Positions 21,044 to 30,648 of a stretch of DNA of 64,000 bases are shown here, one piece after another. The stretch spans positions 930,001 to 994,000 of the forward strand of contig NZ_LZEW01000001.1 of NCBI RefSeq assembly GCF_001676155.1, written 5' to 3'. The stretch comes from Morganella psychrotolerans (GTDB taxonomy: Bacteria; Pseudomonadota; Gammaproteobacteria; Enterobacterales; Enterobacteriaceae). The notes under the pieces were generated by a model, which saw nothing but the letters and a program-made list of their open reading frames with translations, did not search any database and was not told the origin of the DNA. Each line of letters begins with the position of its first letter. The first letter of the stretch is position 1. Both the position numbers and the translations under genes were made by a program.

Positions 21044-21919
21044 TTACAGCAATACAATACACCCCGACTGCCGCAGTTTCTCAGCGACCGGAGGCTCCTT
21101 TGAAAATGCATTCCAGCGTAAATCCAGTTTTCGCAGGTTTGGTAAATCCGCCAGGCTGTCCGGCAGTGTACTCAGTTGATTAGCCCGTAAATCCAGGTGA
21201 GTCAGTGATGATAACCCGCTGAGATCGGCCGGTAATTCTGTTAATTTATTGAAGCGCAGATTGAGTGTCGTCAGATTATTCAGTGCACCGATTAACGGCG
21301 TAATGTAACTGACTTTATTATTGTTCAGATCGAGTATTTCCAGCGCAGACAGCGCTGCGATATCATCCGGTATTGATGTCACCGAATTATTCATCAGGTG
21401 AATTTCACGCGCCTTTTTCAGCCCGCTGACCGCCGCTGATAATTCTTTTATTTGATTGTTATATAGCCGGATTTCAATCAGTTCTGGCATCTGTAAGAAC
21501 CACTCCGGCAGCGCCGTCAGTTTGTTGTCAGTCGCATTAAAATAAGTCAGTTTATGCAGCCCGGAAAAATCCGCCGGTAATGCAGAAAAACCATTCTCAC
21601 TAAGATACAAAAACCGCAATTCATTCAGCGCACCAATTTCAGGTGCAACCTCCACGATATGGTTATGCCCCAAATCCAGCATTTCACAGCGGGTAAGCTG
21701 CGCAATCTGTGCCCGTATCTGTGTTATCTGATTACAGGAAAGGTTCAGCACCCGCAGATGATGATTCAGACACACCCCTGCCGGAAATTCACTGAGTTGA
21801 TTATTATACGCACTGAGCGCCCGCAAGGCATAAGGTGGTGTGATAAAGGCATCTATTGACAGATGCCCGCCATTATCAAGGTTCAGTTCAGTATCAGACG
21901 TAATATTTTGGTGCAACAT
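21044..21919 (-). CDS. Leucine-rich-repeat protein
   Basis: A 291-residue protein made almost wholly of 23-residue leucine-rich repeats (about ten, from residue 30 to 275; typical unit LxxLxLxxNxLxxLPxxLxxL). There is a short N-terminal cap and a short basic C-terminus ending in SGCIVLL. No signal peptide or transmembrane segment, so probably cytoplasmic. LRRs usually bind other proteins; nothing identifies the partner. Convergent with argS and divergent from the ATPase-like gene at 22075, which makes the latter a candidate partner (inference). Confidence 0.75.
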   Translation of the reverse strand: MLHQNITSDTELNLDNGGHLSIDAFITPPYALRALSAYNNQLSEFPAGVCLNHHLRVLNLSCNQITQIRAQIAQLTRCEMLDLGHNHIVEVAPEIGALNELRFLYLSENGFSALPADFSGLHKLTYFNATDNKLTALPEWFLQMPELIEIRLYNNQIKELSAAVSGLKKAREIHLMNNSVTSIPDDIAALSALEILDLNNNKVSYITPLIGALNNLTTLNLRFNKLTELPADLSGLSSLTHLDLRANQLSTLPDSLADLPNLRKLDLRWNAFSKEPPVAEKLRQSGCIVLL

Positions 21920-22074
21920 CAGGGAAGATCTCCGGCGTCAACAGGTACGGATTAGTTTTACAGATTAGTTTTCTGCTTCATGGTAACACTGTTGTCGCAC
22001 GTCTATTTTATTTTGATATCCCGGACGCGAGATAGCCAGTGTTATCCTCCGCCTGACAAATAACAGGAGGTGTT

Positions 22075-22794
22075 ATGATCGACGACAAGATATATTTTTC
22101 TGATGTAAAAATGAGCGGCGATATTGAGCTGACCACGGCGGCGGATAAATCAGTATATGGTTTTACCGGTGATAATGAGGCTGATACCAGCGCGCTGTTA
22201 ACCAGTTTATTCCAGCTGCGTTATTTTTCTAACCGGGTTATTTATAATCAGCCGCGTACTGATGATATTCATCTGACGTTTAAACACTGTACTGAATATT
22301 CGCCGGTTGCACGGCAATTACACACCGACAATTATATTATCCCCGCCGGTGATGTCAAAAGTCGCTTTTTACCCTTTGTTCATGACGAAGCTGTAGTGTA
22401 TCTCGCGCCTCCGGGTGATGGCATGTCTGTAACGATAAGAGATCCTGACCCGGATACTCAGATGCATTTATTACAACATTACGGCAATACGTCAGATCCG
22501 GGATTTATCTCCATGCCTATCTTAATTAATCGTATCAAAGACGGCTACAGTGAGTTTACGGATACCGAAAATCTGGCCGTGGTAGACGGTACGGTGTTTA
22601 TCTGTATGCTGGAAAATCACCTGAATGCAGAATGGCTGGAACGTTGTATGTCATTACTGCAAGCTGTTTTCCCGAACACTATTTTTTATCTCACGACACA
22701 ATCACCGGTTGTATTGTCACAACTGGAGGACGGTGAGGCATACCGCTTATTCCGTGATACGGATAATGTTGTCCGTTCGCAAAAACAGGTATAG
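22075..22794 (+). CDS. Degenerate AAA-type (AAA_21/OLD-like) ATPase homologue
   Basis: A 239-residue protein with a strong Shine-Dalgarno (AGGAGG, 5 bases before ATG). Its outline follows compact ABC-like AAA ATPases: a leading strand pair, a Walker A-like GDNEADTS at 32-39, then VFICMLENHLNAEW at 174-187 matching the Walker B plus HLHPEW region, and FYLTTQSPVVLSQL at 204-216 matching the switch strand. The key residues are replaced: no Lys in the P-loop, Cys-Met for Asp-Glu, Gln for the switch His. It is probably an inactive ATPase used as a scaffold or regulator. Relationship is by eye, with no profile search behind it. Confidence 0.6.
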   Translation: MIDDKIYFSDVKMSGDIELTTAADKSVYGFTGDNEADTSALLTSLFQLRYFSNRVIYNQPRTDDIHLTFKHCTEYSPVARQLHTDNYIIPAGDVKSRFLPFVHDEAVVYLAPPGDGMSVTIRDPDPDTQMHLLQHYGNTSDPGFISMPILINRIKDGYSEFTDTENLAVVDGTVFICMLENHLNAEWLERCMSLLQAVFPNTIFYLTTQSPVVLSQLEDGEAYRLFRDTDNVVRSQKQV

Positions 22795-23132
22795 AGACTC
22801 CCGCTTATTCCGGCGGTATCCTGACCGGACAAAGAGTATGGCTCGTCGGGAAATTGCCGGAATAACAGCCTGATGATAATTAGTTACACAAGTTTCCACC
22901 GGGATCTGCGTTCCCGGTGGAAACTGACGGTAGCACCCGTGAGTTTATCCCGGGCGATTTTCTGGTTTAATACAATACTGCCGTCAGTCATCCTGATACA
23001 AATCTGAAATAGGAGTGTCCATCAGCGCACTACAGGTCGCAATAATCTGACTGTCGGTAAAATAGGATTTTTTAATTGGAATTCCCCGATTCGGGTTACG
23101 GAAAAATACTACTTACACTTAACTTACATTTA
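22795..23132. other. Gene-free stretch with a strong hairpin and a possible gene remnant
   Basis: A perfect 14-bp stem (AGTTTCCACCGGGA at 22891-22904 with its complement at 22912-22925, 7-base loop) lies about 100 bases after the ATPase-like gene. It has no T tract, so it may be an mRNA-stabilising or processing hairpin. On the minus strand, 22984-23112 is open for 42 codons (contains PNRGIPIKKSYFTDSQIIA) without a start codon or Shine-Dalgarno, possibly the tail of a lost gene. No recognised function. Confidence 0.5.
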
Positions 23133-23188
23133 TATATTCTAAATAATTCGGGATGCATGTAGGCGACAAGCGAAGATAGACGAGTATA
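23133..23188 (+). repeat. Short ERIC-type element (TATACTC-end variant)
   Basis: 56 bp, TATATTCTAAATAATTCGGG... to GAGTATA. The ends differ from the TATACCC class but match the copies at 51632 and the left end at 60578. Just beyond the LysR gene stop. Confidence 0.7.
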
Positions 23189-23195
23189 CATACCG

Positions 23196-24122
23196 TTATT
23201 TTTCGGAGGAATTACCATCACGCTTGCTTATCAAAAAATCAATAAAAACTCTGAGGCGTAAAGGCATGAGTTTGTTACCCGGATACAAAATTGTATAAGG
23301 TCTGGTTGCACCACTGTAATCCTTTAATACTTCCACCAGGCGACCTGCTTTGATGTCCTCTTCGGCAAACAAGCGGTAAGATTGAAACAGCCCTGCTCCG
23401 TTAACAGCCAATGTTACTCCTGCCACCAAGTCTTCACTGCATCGGAAACTCCCTTTAGTATTGACCTCGCACAGACCTTCAGCAGTATTGAAAACCCAGG
23501 GTATGTTTATTCCGGTACTTGGTAATTTAAATTGAATGCAATCATGATATGCAAGGTCTTCTAATACCTGGGGGATCGGGCGGGAAGATAAATACTTTGG
23601 GGAAGCGATAATGATTAAGTCCAGATCCTCAAAATGCCTCGCAATTAATGATGAATCTGGTTGCTGTCGTACTCTGATGCTCATATCGTAACCTTCGCCA
23701 ATAAAATCAACATTACGATTGCTTAGGTTTACGTCAAATAAAACATCCGGATATAAAGCCTTAAACTCGGTAAGTAACGGAAATATCCTGATATGACCAT
23801 AAGTAACAGGCAGACTGATGCGTATTAATCCGGCTGGCTTATTTTGTCTTCCCATTACGCACTGTTCGGCATCAATTAATTGTGCCAGGGCTTGACTACA
23901 CTGTTCAAAATACTGTTGCCCGGCATCGGTCAGGTTTACACGCCGGGTAGTGCGTGAAAATAGTTTTACCCCCATCCGGCTCTCCAGTCGTCCGATTGAA
24001 CGACTCACGGCTGTTGGTGTTACACCTGCTTCAGCCGCAGCAATTGTAAAACTTTTATGCTCAGCTGCCAGACAGAACAGCTCGATGCTGCCTATCTGCA
24101 TATCATTAAAATGTCTTTTCAT
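23196..24122 (-). CDS. LysR-family transcriptional regulator
   Basis: A 308-residue regulator with an N-terminal winged helix-turn-helix (about residues 12-70, AAAEAGVTPTAVSRSIGRLE) and a C-terminal periplasmic-binding-like effector domain. It resembles the large CrgA/AaeR-like group that often controls an adjacent oxidoreductase. It is divergent from the SDR gene with 136 bases between the two starts, so it probably regulates that gene and itself. The inducer is unknown. Confidence 0.9.
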   Translation of the reverse strand: MKRHFNDMQIGSIELFCLAAEHKSFTIAAAEAGVTPTAVSRSIGRLESRMGVKLFSRTTRRVNLTDAGQQYFEQCSQALAQLIDAEQCVMGRQNKPAGLIRISLPVTYGHIRIFPLLTEFKALYPDVLFDVNLSNRNVDFIGEGYDMSIRVRQQPDSSLIARHFEDLDLIIIASPKYLSSRPIPQVLEDLAYHDCIQFKLPSTGINIPWVFNTAEGLCEVNTKGSFRCSEDLVAGVTLAVNGAGLFQSYRLFAEEDIKAGRLVEVLKDYSGATRPYTILYPGNKLMPLRLRVFIDFLISKRDGNSSEK

Positions 24123-24258
24123 TTATTACACCGTGTAATCATTTATGTTACATAAGTGCTATTTTTCTTACCTAATGTACCAAATATACTTAGCTTATTC
24201 CAGCCGCAGTAACACGGCTCAGTCACAACACATTTTATATAACGATTGGAGAAAAAAA

Positions 24259-24969
24259 ATGCACGGAAACAAAGTTGCTATTGTAACAGGCGCATCTCAG
24301 GGTATCGGCAAATCAATAGTCACCGCATATCTCAATAAAGGGTATTCCGTCGTGGCGACATCCAGAAGTATTGAGCCACATGACAGTGACAATTTAATCG
24401 CTATCCCGGGCGATATTTCTTCAGCAGAAACCGTTGACCGGGTAATTGATGCCACATTAAAGAAATTTCGACGAATTGACACTTTAGTTAACAATGCTGG
24501 TGTATTTTTGACAAAACCATTTACGGAGTTTAACAGCGATGACTGGAATAAAAATATATCAACAAATCTCGGCGGTTTCTTTTACATTACTCAGCGGGCA
24601 ATTGATCAAATGAAACAGCAACACGGTGGTCATGTTATACAGATAACGACCAGCCTGGTGGATCAGCCAATTAAAGGCGTTCCGAGTGTATTAGCATCTC
24701 TGACCAAGGGTGGATTAAATGCAGCAACCCGATCTTTAGCTATTGAGTATGCTGATGCCGGTATTCGTGTTAATGCCGTTTCCCCCGGGATTATCAGAAC
24801 ACCAATGCATCAGCAGGAAACTCATGATTTTTTCAATGCCCTGCACCCAATAGGCCGGATGGGTGAAATTGAAGATATTGTAAATGCAATTATCTTTTTA
24901 GAGGATTCTCCGTATATCACGGGTGAAATTCTGCATGTTGATGGCGGACAATCCGCTGGCAGGTGGTAA
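24259..24969 (+). CDS. SDR-family oxidoreductase with atypical active site
   Basis: Short-chain dehydrogenase/reductase of 236 residues: nucleotide-binding TGASQGIG at 10-17, NNAG at 78-81, Ser/Thr near 131-132, K150 and a C-terminal HVDGG. The usual YxxxK has Ala at position 146 in place of the catalytic Tyr (VLASLTKGGL), a variant seen in some SDR proteins. The start at 24259 is set by GGAG 8 bases upstream and by homology; the frame is open further upstream. Likely target of the divergent LysR regulator. Substrate unknown. Confidence 0.88.
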   Translation: MHGNKVAIVTGASQGIGKSIVTAYLNKGYSVVATSRSIEPHDSDNLIAIPGDISSAETVDRVIDATLKKFRRIDTLVNNAGVFLTKPFTEFNSDDWNKNISTNLGGFFYITQRAIDQMKQQHGGHVIQITTSLVDQPIKGVPSVLASLTKGGLNAATRSLAIEYADAGIRVNAVSPGIIRTPMHQQETHDFFNALHPIGRMGEIEDIVNAIIFLEDSPYITGEILHVDGGQSAGRW

Positions 24970-25067
24970 TAGATATCAGTTAACAAAGAGCAGAAGCCAG
25001 AATTAATCAGCTAATTCTCCGCAATTAACGCCACCAACATAAATGAAGTAAGTACTGATAATTGGAT

Positions 25068-25143
25068 TATACCCTTATCCATTCAAACTACAGGTTCGTT
25101 GGCTGTACTCAGCCAACCTGCATCTTGAATGACATCGGGTATA
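25068..25143 (-). repeat. Short ERIC element
   Basis: A 76-bp copy lacking the central inverted repeat, between the SDR gene and the convergent transporter gene. Confidence 0.85.
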
Positions 25144-25170
25144 ATCTGCCATATCACAAATAGTGTTAAT

Positions 25171-26508
25171 TCAACCAGCCTGTTTTTTCATCCTTTTTGC
25201 TTTGGCTGCCTGCAACTGCATGGCAATTAACAGTAAGACCACCAGCACGACCGACAATATTAACAGTAAGGAATAGAAGCCGTTCCACTGGTAATTTTCA
25301 ATCACTTTTGACAGCGGATATCCGGCAACAGATGCCCCGATATACGCAAATAAGCTGACAAACCCGGTAGATGCACCAGATGCATATTTATGGGAGTTTT
25401 CAGCCGCCGCCATCGCGATTAAAAATTGTGGTCCGAAAATAAAGAAACCGGTCATAAAGAAAAGTGCCGAGAAAACGTATTTATTGTCAATCGGTACCGC
25501 CCATAAACACAGAGCAGAAATAACGATCCCGAGAGTATAAATAACGTTCATCTGTGAACGGTTACCTTTGAATATTAAGTCTGATCCCCAACCTGCAATA
25601 ATCGCACCAAAAAAACCACCGATTTCAAACATCATTACAGTGGCATTAGCAGTTAATAAGTCATAGTGGTGCGTTTCAATCAGATATAAGTTACCCCAGT
25701 CGTTGATGCCGGTACGGATGATATAAATCACCGAATAAGAGAGCGCCAATACCCAGATTATCTTATTTTTAAAGATATATTCTTTAAGGATAGTCCAGCG
25801 GGACAGCCCCATACCTTGTTCTTCGTGCGCAATTTCCACCTGGTCGTCACGCCATTCACCGACAGTCGGTAAACCCATTGAGCGCGGGCGGTCACGCAGG
25901 AAAATACAGAGGAACACCCCGACAATAATGGCAATAATACCCGGGATTATCATCCCGTAGCGCCAGCCTAACCACAGCGCCACACTGCCTGAAAGGATCG
26001 GGATAATCGCCCCGCCGATATTATGAGACGTATTCCAGATAGACCACCAGAAACCCCGTTCATTGCGCGAATACCAGGTATTCAGTATTTTAGAGCACGG
26101 TGGCCATCCCCAGCCCTGGAAGAACGCATTAACCATCCACAATGCAATAAATAACGGAATTGATGAGGTTAAACCAAACAGAATATTCACCACACCGGTC
26201 ATAATCAGACCAAGTCCCATAAACCAGCGCGGATTAGAGCGGTCACCGATAATACCGGACAGAAACTTTGATGCGCCGTACGTTAAATAGAATGCGGTCC
26301 CCACCATCCCGATATCACCTTTGGTGATCCCGAGATCTGCCAGCATTTCCGGCATAACGAAGTTAAAGCTTTTCCGGGTGAAATAAAATACGGCGTAACC
26401 GATATAACTCACGATCATCAGATGTAAACGCCAATACCGATATGTTTTATCAATCTCGGGTTTACTCATGGTAACCGGTTTATCCGGCGATTCAGTAAAT
26501 AGTGCCAT
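25171..26508 (-). CDS. MFS organophosphate transporter family protein, UhpC-like
   Basis: A 445-residue, 12-helix major facilitator of the organophosphate:phosphate antiporter family. Segments such as KYWRxH-type N-terminus, GYAVFYFTRKSFNF, DRSNPRWFMGLG, NAFFQGWG and TGFFIFGPQFLIAMAAAE are closest to E. coli UhpC, the glucose-6-phosphate sensor, but uhpA, uhpB and uhpT are not adjacent. It may therefore be a sugar-phosphate or glycerophosphate importer. The start at 26508 has GGAG 7 bases upstream; a frame open to 26553 is less likely. Confidence 0.8.
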   Translation of the reverse strand: MALFTESPDKPVTMSKPEIDKTYRYWRLHLMIVSYIGYAVFYFTRKSFNFVMPEMLADLGITKGDIGMVGTAFYLTYGASKFLSGIIGDRSNPRWFMGLGLIMTGVVNILFGLTSSIPLFIALWMVNAFFQGWGWPPCSKILNTWYSRNERGFWWSIWNTSHNIGGAIIPILSGSVALWLGWRYGMIIPGIIAIIVGVFLCIFLRDRPRSMGLPTVGEWRDDQVEIAHEEQGMGLSRWTILKEYIFKNKIIWVLALSYSVIYIIRTGINDWGNLYLIETHHYDLLTANATVMMFEIGGFFGAIIAGWGSDLIFKGNRSQMNVIYTLGIVISALCLWAVPIDNKYVFSALFFMTGFFIFGPQFLIAMAAAENSHKYASGASTGFVSLFAYIGASVAGYPLSKVIENYQWNGFYSLLLILSVVLVVLLLIAMQLQAAKAKRMKKQAG

Positions 26509-26901
26509 TACGTTCTCCGCGCTGTAATAATAGGTTTTATAAATTGTTGCCAATAAATACCATTGTTTATAGAGCGGACTGTTTTAATACAGTGGGATAA
26601 ATAAAGACGTGATGGTATTCAAGCTATAGTGTAAATAGGGCTATTCGCCTGAATAATGTCCGCGTTCAGTGAAATATGATTTTTCTTTATTATGAGTCAA
26701 CACTGACCCATCGCGGATAATTATATTATTATTCCCGTAATGATATGATGATTCTCTGTCAGAGTTGCATTTGACGACGCTTTTACTGATATTTTAGTGT
26801 AACTATTTTAATTTTTTAGCTGAATCGATAAACCAAAAAGAAAATTTTTATTTAATTCGTTTAAAATCAAAATGATAAAGAAGAATAATCTAAAATCAAC
26901 C

Positions 26902-26935
26902 CGTTAATAACATTAATATATTAATGTTATTAACG
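26902..26935. repeat. Perfect 34-bp AT-rich palindrome
   Basis: The left half CGTTAATAACATTAATA is the exact reverse complement of the right half, with no loop. It sits 8 bases beyond the murJ terminator and about 390 bases upstream of the UhpC-like start. Confidence 0.9.
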
Positions 26936-26942
26936 CCGGATC

Positions 26943-26976
26943 AAAAAAACCGGCGCCTGATAACAGGTGCCGGTTT
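26943..26976 (-). terminator. Terminator after murJ
   Basis: On the minus strand AACCGGCACCTG and CAGGCGCCGGTT pair (one mismatch) around a 4-base loop, followed by seven T. Confidence 0.88.
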
Positions 26977-27005
26977 CCGGTTTGATTAATATGATTTAAT
27001 CAGGC

Positions 27006-28541
27006 TTATAAACCGCGTTGTGCAAAGTCCCGCAGACGAAAGCCCAGTGCATAGAGTGCCGCAAAATAGGCAGTCGCCCCTGCTATCACCACACCTATCA
27101 GGCGCAGCATACGCAGTGTCATACCATCCTGTGACCATTCCGGCAGCACATACAGCATCCCCAGCAGAACCACGACCATAAACAACATCGCGATAACCAG
27201 TTTCAGGAAGAATTTTCCCCAGCCCGGCAATGGCGTGAAGATATCCTGTTTGCGCAGTTGCCAGTATAGTAAAGAGGCATTAAAGCAGGCCCCGATCCCG
27301 ATAGACAGCGCCAGACCGGCATGTTTAAAGGGTCCGATAAACACGAGGTTCATTAATTGGGTCAGGATCAGTGTGGCAATGGCTATTTTTACCGGCGTTT
27401 TAATGTTCTGGCGGGAATAGAAACCCGGCGCCAGCACTTTAATGACAATCATACCCATCAGCCCGACACAATATGCCATCAGCGCCTGCTGCGTCATCAG
27501 TGCATCAAAACTGGTGAAATTTTTGTACTGGAACAGACTGACAGTCAGTGCTTCTGCCAGAATTGCCAGCGCCACCGCACACGGCAGAGCCAGCAGGAAA
27601 CACAGGCGCAGCCCCCAGTCCATCAGCTTGCGGTACTCTGTGGTATCCCCTTTGGTGAAACTTTTCGCCAGTGACGGCAGTAAAATTGTACCCAGCGCAA
27701 CACCCAGCACACCAGACGGCAGCTCCATCAGGCGATCGGCGTAATACATCCAGGAGACGGAGCCGGACACCAGAAACGAGGCAAAAATCGTGTTGATTAT
27801 CAGGGAAATCTGACTGACTGACACCCCGAGAATAGCCGGTCCCATCAGTCTCATCACCCGCCAGACACCGCTGTTGCGAAATGAGATCCGCGGTAACACC
27901 AGCATACCGATTTTTTTCAGGTGCGGAAGCTGATAGGCAATCTGCAATACGCCGCCGACCAGTACCGCCCACGCCATCGCCATAATCGGCGGGTTAAAAT
28001 ACGGCGCGGCAAACAGGGCAAAACCTATCATACTGACGTTAAGCAACGTCGGCGCAAATGCCGGAACAGAAAACCGGTTCCAGGTGTTAAGTATCCCGCC
28101 TGCCAGTGAGGCAATAGAAATCAGAAAGATATAGGGGAAAGTCACCCGCAGCAGATCTGTTGTCAGGACGAATTTATCCTGATCATCAACGAAACCGGGG
28201 GCGGTGATATAAATAATCCACGGCGCGGTGAATATACCGATAACCGTCACTACCGCCAGGATCAGTGTCAGCATCCCGGAAACATAGGCGATAAAGGTTT
28301 GTGTCGCCTCTTCGCCCTCCTGCGTTTTGTATTCCGATAAAATCGGTACAAATGCCTGGGAGAATGCCCCCTCAGCAAAGATTCGCCGTAACAGATTAGG
28401 CAGTTTAAAGGCGACAAAGAAGGCATCGGCTGCCATCGACGCCCCGAAAATCCGGGCAATAATTGCATCGCGGATAAAGCCGAGTACACGCGAGAACATC
28501 GTCATCGAGCTGACTGCGGCGAGAGATTTCAATAAATTCAT
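27006..28541 (-). CDS. murJ: Lipid II flippase MurJ
   Basis: Flips undecaprenyl-linked lipid II to the outer face of the inner membrane for peptidoglycan synthesis. 511 residues, 14 predicted helices of the MOP exporter superfamily. The N-terminal [20 protein letters not shown] and the [11 protein letters not shown] segments, with essential Arg and Asp positions, match E. coli. Followed by a strong terminator; rimJ lies upstream on the same strand, as in E. coli. Confidence 0.96.
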   Translation of the reverse strand: MNLLKSLAAVSSMTMFSRVLGFIRDAIIARIFGASMAADAFFVAFKLPNLLRRIFAEGAFSQAFVPILSEYKTQEGEEATQTFIAYVSGMLTLILAVVTVIGIFTAPWIIYITAPGFVDDQDKFVLTTDLLRVTFPYIFLISIASLAGGILNTWNRFSVPAFAPTLLNVSMIGFALFAAPYFNPPIMAMAWAVLVGGVLQIAYQLPHLKKIGMLVLPRISFRNSGVWRVMRLMGPAILGVSVSQISLIINTIFASFLVSGSVSWMYYADRLMELPSGVLGVALGTILLPSLAKSFTKGDTTEYRKLMDWGLRLCFLLALPCAVALAILAEALTVSLFQYKNFTSFDALMTQQALMAYCVGLMGMIVIKVLAPGFYSRQNIKTPVKIAIATLILTQLMNLVFIGPFKHAGLALSIGIGACFNASLLYWQLRKQDIFTPLPGWGKFFLKLVIAMLFMVVVLLGMLYVLPEWSQDGMTLRMLRLIGVVIAGATAYFAALYALGFRLRDFAQRGL

Positions 28542-28615
28542 GCTGAGTGTGCTGGTCAGATAACAAGGGCGGAAATAGTATCACGTTAATGCGGGCGGGA
28601 CAGAAAAACCCGCCG

Positions 28616-29203
28616 TTAACGTGGCTTTACCCAATCCCGGGTGGTCAGTACGGTCAGAACATGGTCACGCCACTGCCCGTTGATCATCAGATAATCTTTC
28701 GCATAGCCCTCTTTTTCAAACCCGAGGCGCGTAAGAAGTTGCCCGCTGCGCTGATTATGCGGCATATAATTTGCCATGATGCGGTGCATACCCTGCTGGC
28801 GCTGCATAAAACGGATGGTCGGCTCCAGCGCTTCCTGCATATAATGTTTTCCCTGCCATTTTTCACCAAGTGAGTAACCCAGATAACAGGCAAAAAAGAC
28901 ACCGCGGATAACATTACTGTAATTTGCCACTCCCATGACTTCATTTTCTTCCGGATCCAGCAGCAGAAAATGAAATGCGCTTCCCTGACGGTGCATATCC
29001 GTCATCAGTTGCAGGCGGGAAGACCAGCCGGAAGGATGATAATGGCTGCGGTCGCGGATGGGCTCCCAGGGTTTTAGATACGCTTCATTTTCACAATAAT
29101 ATTCACTGATACGGTGCGTATCCCGTTCATGTGCCAGGCGGACAACCAGTCTGTCTGTCGCAAAACGAACCAGCGGAGTGTTAGCGCGATAGCCGAACAG
29201 CAT
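28616..29203 (-). CDS. rimJ: Ribosomal protein uS5 N-acetyltransferase
   Basis: GNAT-family enzyme acetylating the N-terminal alanine of ribosomal protein S5. 195 residues. The acetyl-CoA binding region is around [15 protein letters not shown], and the C-terminal [15 protein letters not shown] and [12 protein letters not shown] stretches match E. coli RimJ (194 residues). AGGG lies 4-5 bases before the ATG. Divergent from mdtH. Confidence 0.95.
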   Translation of the reverse strand: MLFGYRANTPLVRFATDRLVVRLAHERDTHRISEYYCENEAYLKPWEPIRDRSHYHPSGWSSRLQLMTDMHRQGSAFHFLLLDPEENEVMGVANYSNVIRGVFFACYLGYSLGEKWQGKHYMQEALEPTIRFMQRQQGMHRIMANYMPHNQRSGQLLTRLGFEKEGYAKDYLMINGQWRDHVLTVLTTRDWVKPR

Positions 29204-29366
29204 AATCCCTCACTCAGAGAACCCGGTTAAAGCAGGCTTAACAACGGTTCGTCGATAAAAAAATATCATACTGAATCCGCTATCTTAATAACTGCATTCA
29301 GTAGAGAATAAAGACGATTATCATCTCCCTTTTTTCTTTCCCTTTCAACGTTTAATGTGGTGTTTA

Positions 29367-30572
29367 ATGTCACTCGTCAGACAAGCCCGTACACTGGGTA
29401 AATATTGGTTGCTCGCGGACAATTTACTGGTTGTTCTCGGGTTCTTTGTGGTCTTTCCGCTGATATCCATCCGTTTCGTTGAACAACTGGGCTGGGCCGG
29501 GATTGTGGTGGGCTTTGCGCTGGGGCTGCGCCAGTTAGTCCAGCAGGGGCTGGGGATTTTCGGCGGCGCAATTGCTGACAGATTTGGTGCCAAGCCGATG
29601 ATTGTTATCGGCATGTTTCTGCGCGCCGGCGGATTCGCACTGATGGCAATGGCGGATGAGCCCTGGATACTCTGGCTCTCCTGCGTACTGTCCGCTCTCG
29701 GCGGTACCCTGTTTGATCCGCCGCGTACCGCGCTGGTGATAAAACTGACCCGCCCGTATGAACGCGGTCGTTTTTATTCTCTGCTGCTGATGCAGGACAG
29801 CGCCGGTGCGGTAATTGGTGCGCTGCTCGGCAGTTGGTTACTGATGTATGATTTCCATCTGGTCTGCTGGGTCGGCGCGGGTATTTTTGTGATAACCGCG
29901 CTGTGTAATGCCTGGCTGCTGCCCGCGTACCGCATCTCCACCACCCGCACACCGATTAAAGAAGGGATGTCCAGGGTACTCAATGATAAAATTTTCTCCC
30001 GTTATGTATTAACGCTGACCGGCTATTTTATTCTGTCGGTTCAGGTGATGCTGATGTTCCCGATTATCGTCAATGAGCTGGCGGGCACACCGGCGGCGGT
30101 TAAATGGATGTACGCGATTGAAGCCGCCCTGTCACTGACGCTGCTTTATCCGCTGGCACGCTGGAGTGAAAAACATTTCCGGCTGGAAACCCGCCTGATG
30201 GCCGGGCTGTTTCTGATGAGCCTGAGTATGTTCCCGGTCGCCCTGACTCATTCACTGCATCTATTGTTTGTGATTATAGGTTTGTTTTACTTTGGTTCGA
30301 TTATTGCCGAGCCTGCGCGTGAGACACTGAGTGCTTCGCTGGCCGATCCGCGCGCACGCGGCAGTTACATGGGTTTCAGCCGTCTGGGGCTGGCATTCGG
30401 CGGCGCTATCGGCTATACCGGCGGCGGCTGGCTTTACGATCTCGGTAAAGAAATGCAATTACCGGAACTTCCATGGTTTTTACTCGGTACAATCGGTCTT
30501 ATTACGCTGTTCACTCTCTACCGCCAATTTAACCCTAAAAAAGTCAGCCCGGCGGTATTACCGGAAAATTAA
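29367..30572 (+). CDS. mdtH: Multidrug efflux MFS transporter MdtH
   Basis: Twelve-helix drug:proton antiporter of the inner membrane, 401 residues from the ATG at 29367, where homology to E. coli MdtH begins ([19 protein letters not shown]); an ATG at 29355 is also in frame. Signature segments: [29 protein letters not shown] and [19 protein letters not shown]. coli MdtH gives modest quinolone resistance when overproduced. Next to rimJ and yceB as in E. coli. Confidence 0.94.
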   Translation: MSLVRQARTLGKYWLLADNLLVVLGFFVVFPLISIRFVEQLGWAGIVVGFALGLRQLVQQGLGIFGGAIADRFGAKPMIVIGMFLRAGGFALMAMADEPWILWLSCVLSALGGTLFDPPRTALVIKLTRPYERGRFYSLLLMQDSAGAVIGALLGSWLLMYDFHLVCWVGAGIFVITALCNAWLLPAYRISTTRTPIKEGMSRVLNDKIFSRYVLTLTGYFILSVQVMLMFPIIVNELAGTPAAVKWMYAIEAALSLTLLYPLARWSEKHFRLETRLMAGLFLMSLSMFPVALTHSLHLLFVIIGLFYFGSIIAEPARETLSASLADPRARGSYMGFSRLGLAFGGAIGYTGGGWLYDLGKEMQLPELPWFLLGTIGLITLFTLYRQFNPKKVSPAVLPEN

Positions 30573-30648
30573 CCGGCATTGTGATTTTTATCATAGCGTT
30601 AACACCCAACGTCATTCAAATTGGAGACGTATTCAACAGGAGATGCCG

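Larger units (their letters stand above)
26509..27005. other. AT-rich spacer upstream of the UhpC-like gene
   Basis: About 500 bases without a credible gene. It holds a perfect 34-bp palindrome at 26902-26935, the murJ terminator, and AT-rich sequence that should contain the promoter of the transporter gene. No clear binding motif could be named. Confidence 0.6.

Noticed and set aside
30331-30648. Long N-terminal extension of yceB
   Set aside because: Overlaps mdtH in another frame; the lipoprotein signal and AGGAG site show that translation starts at 30649.
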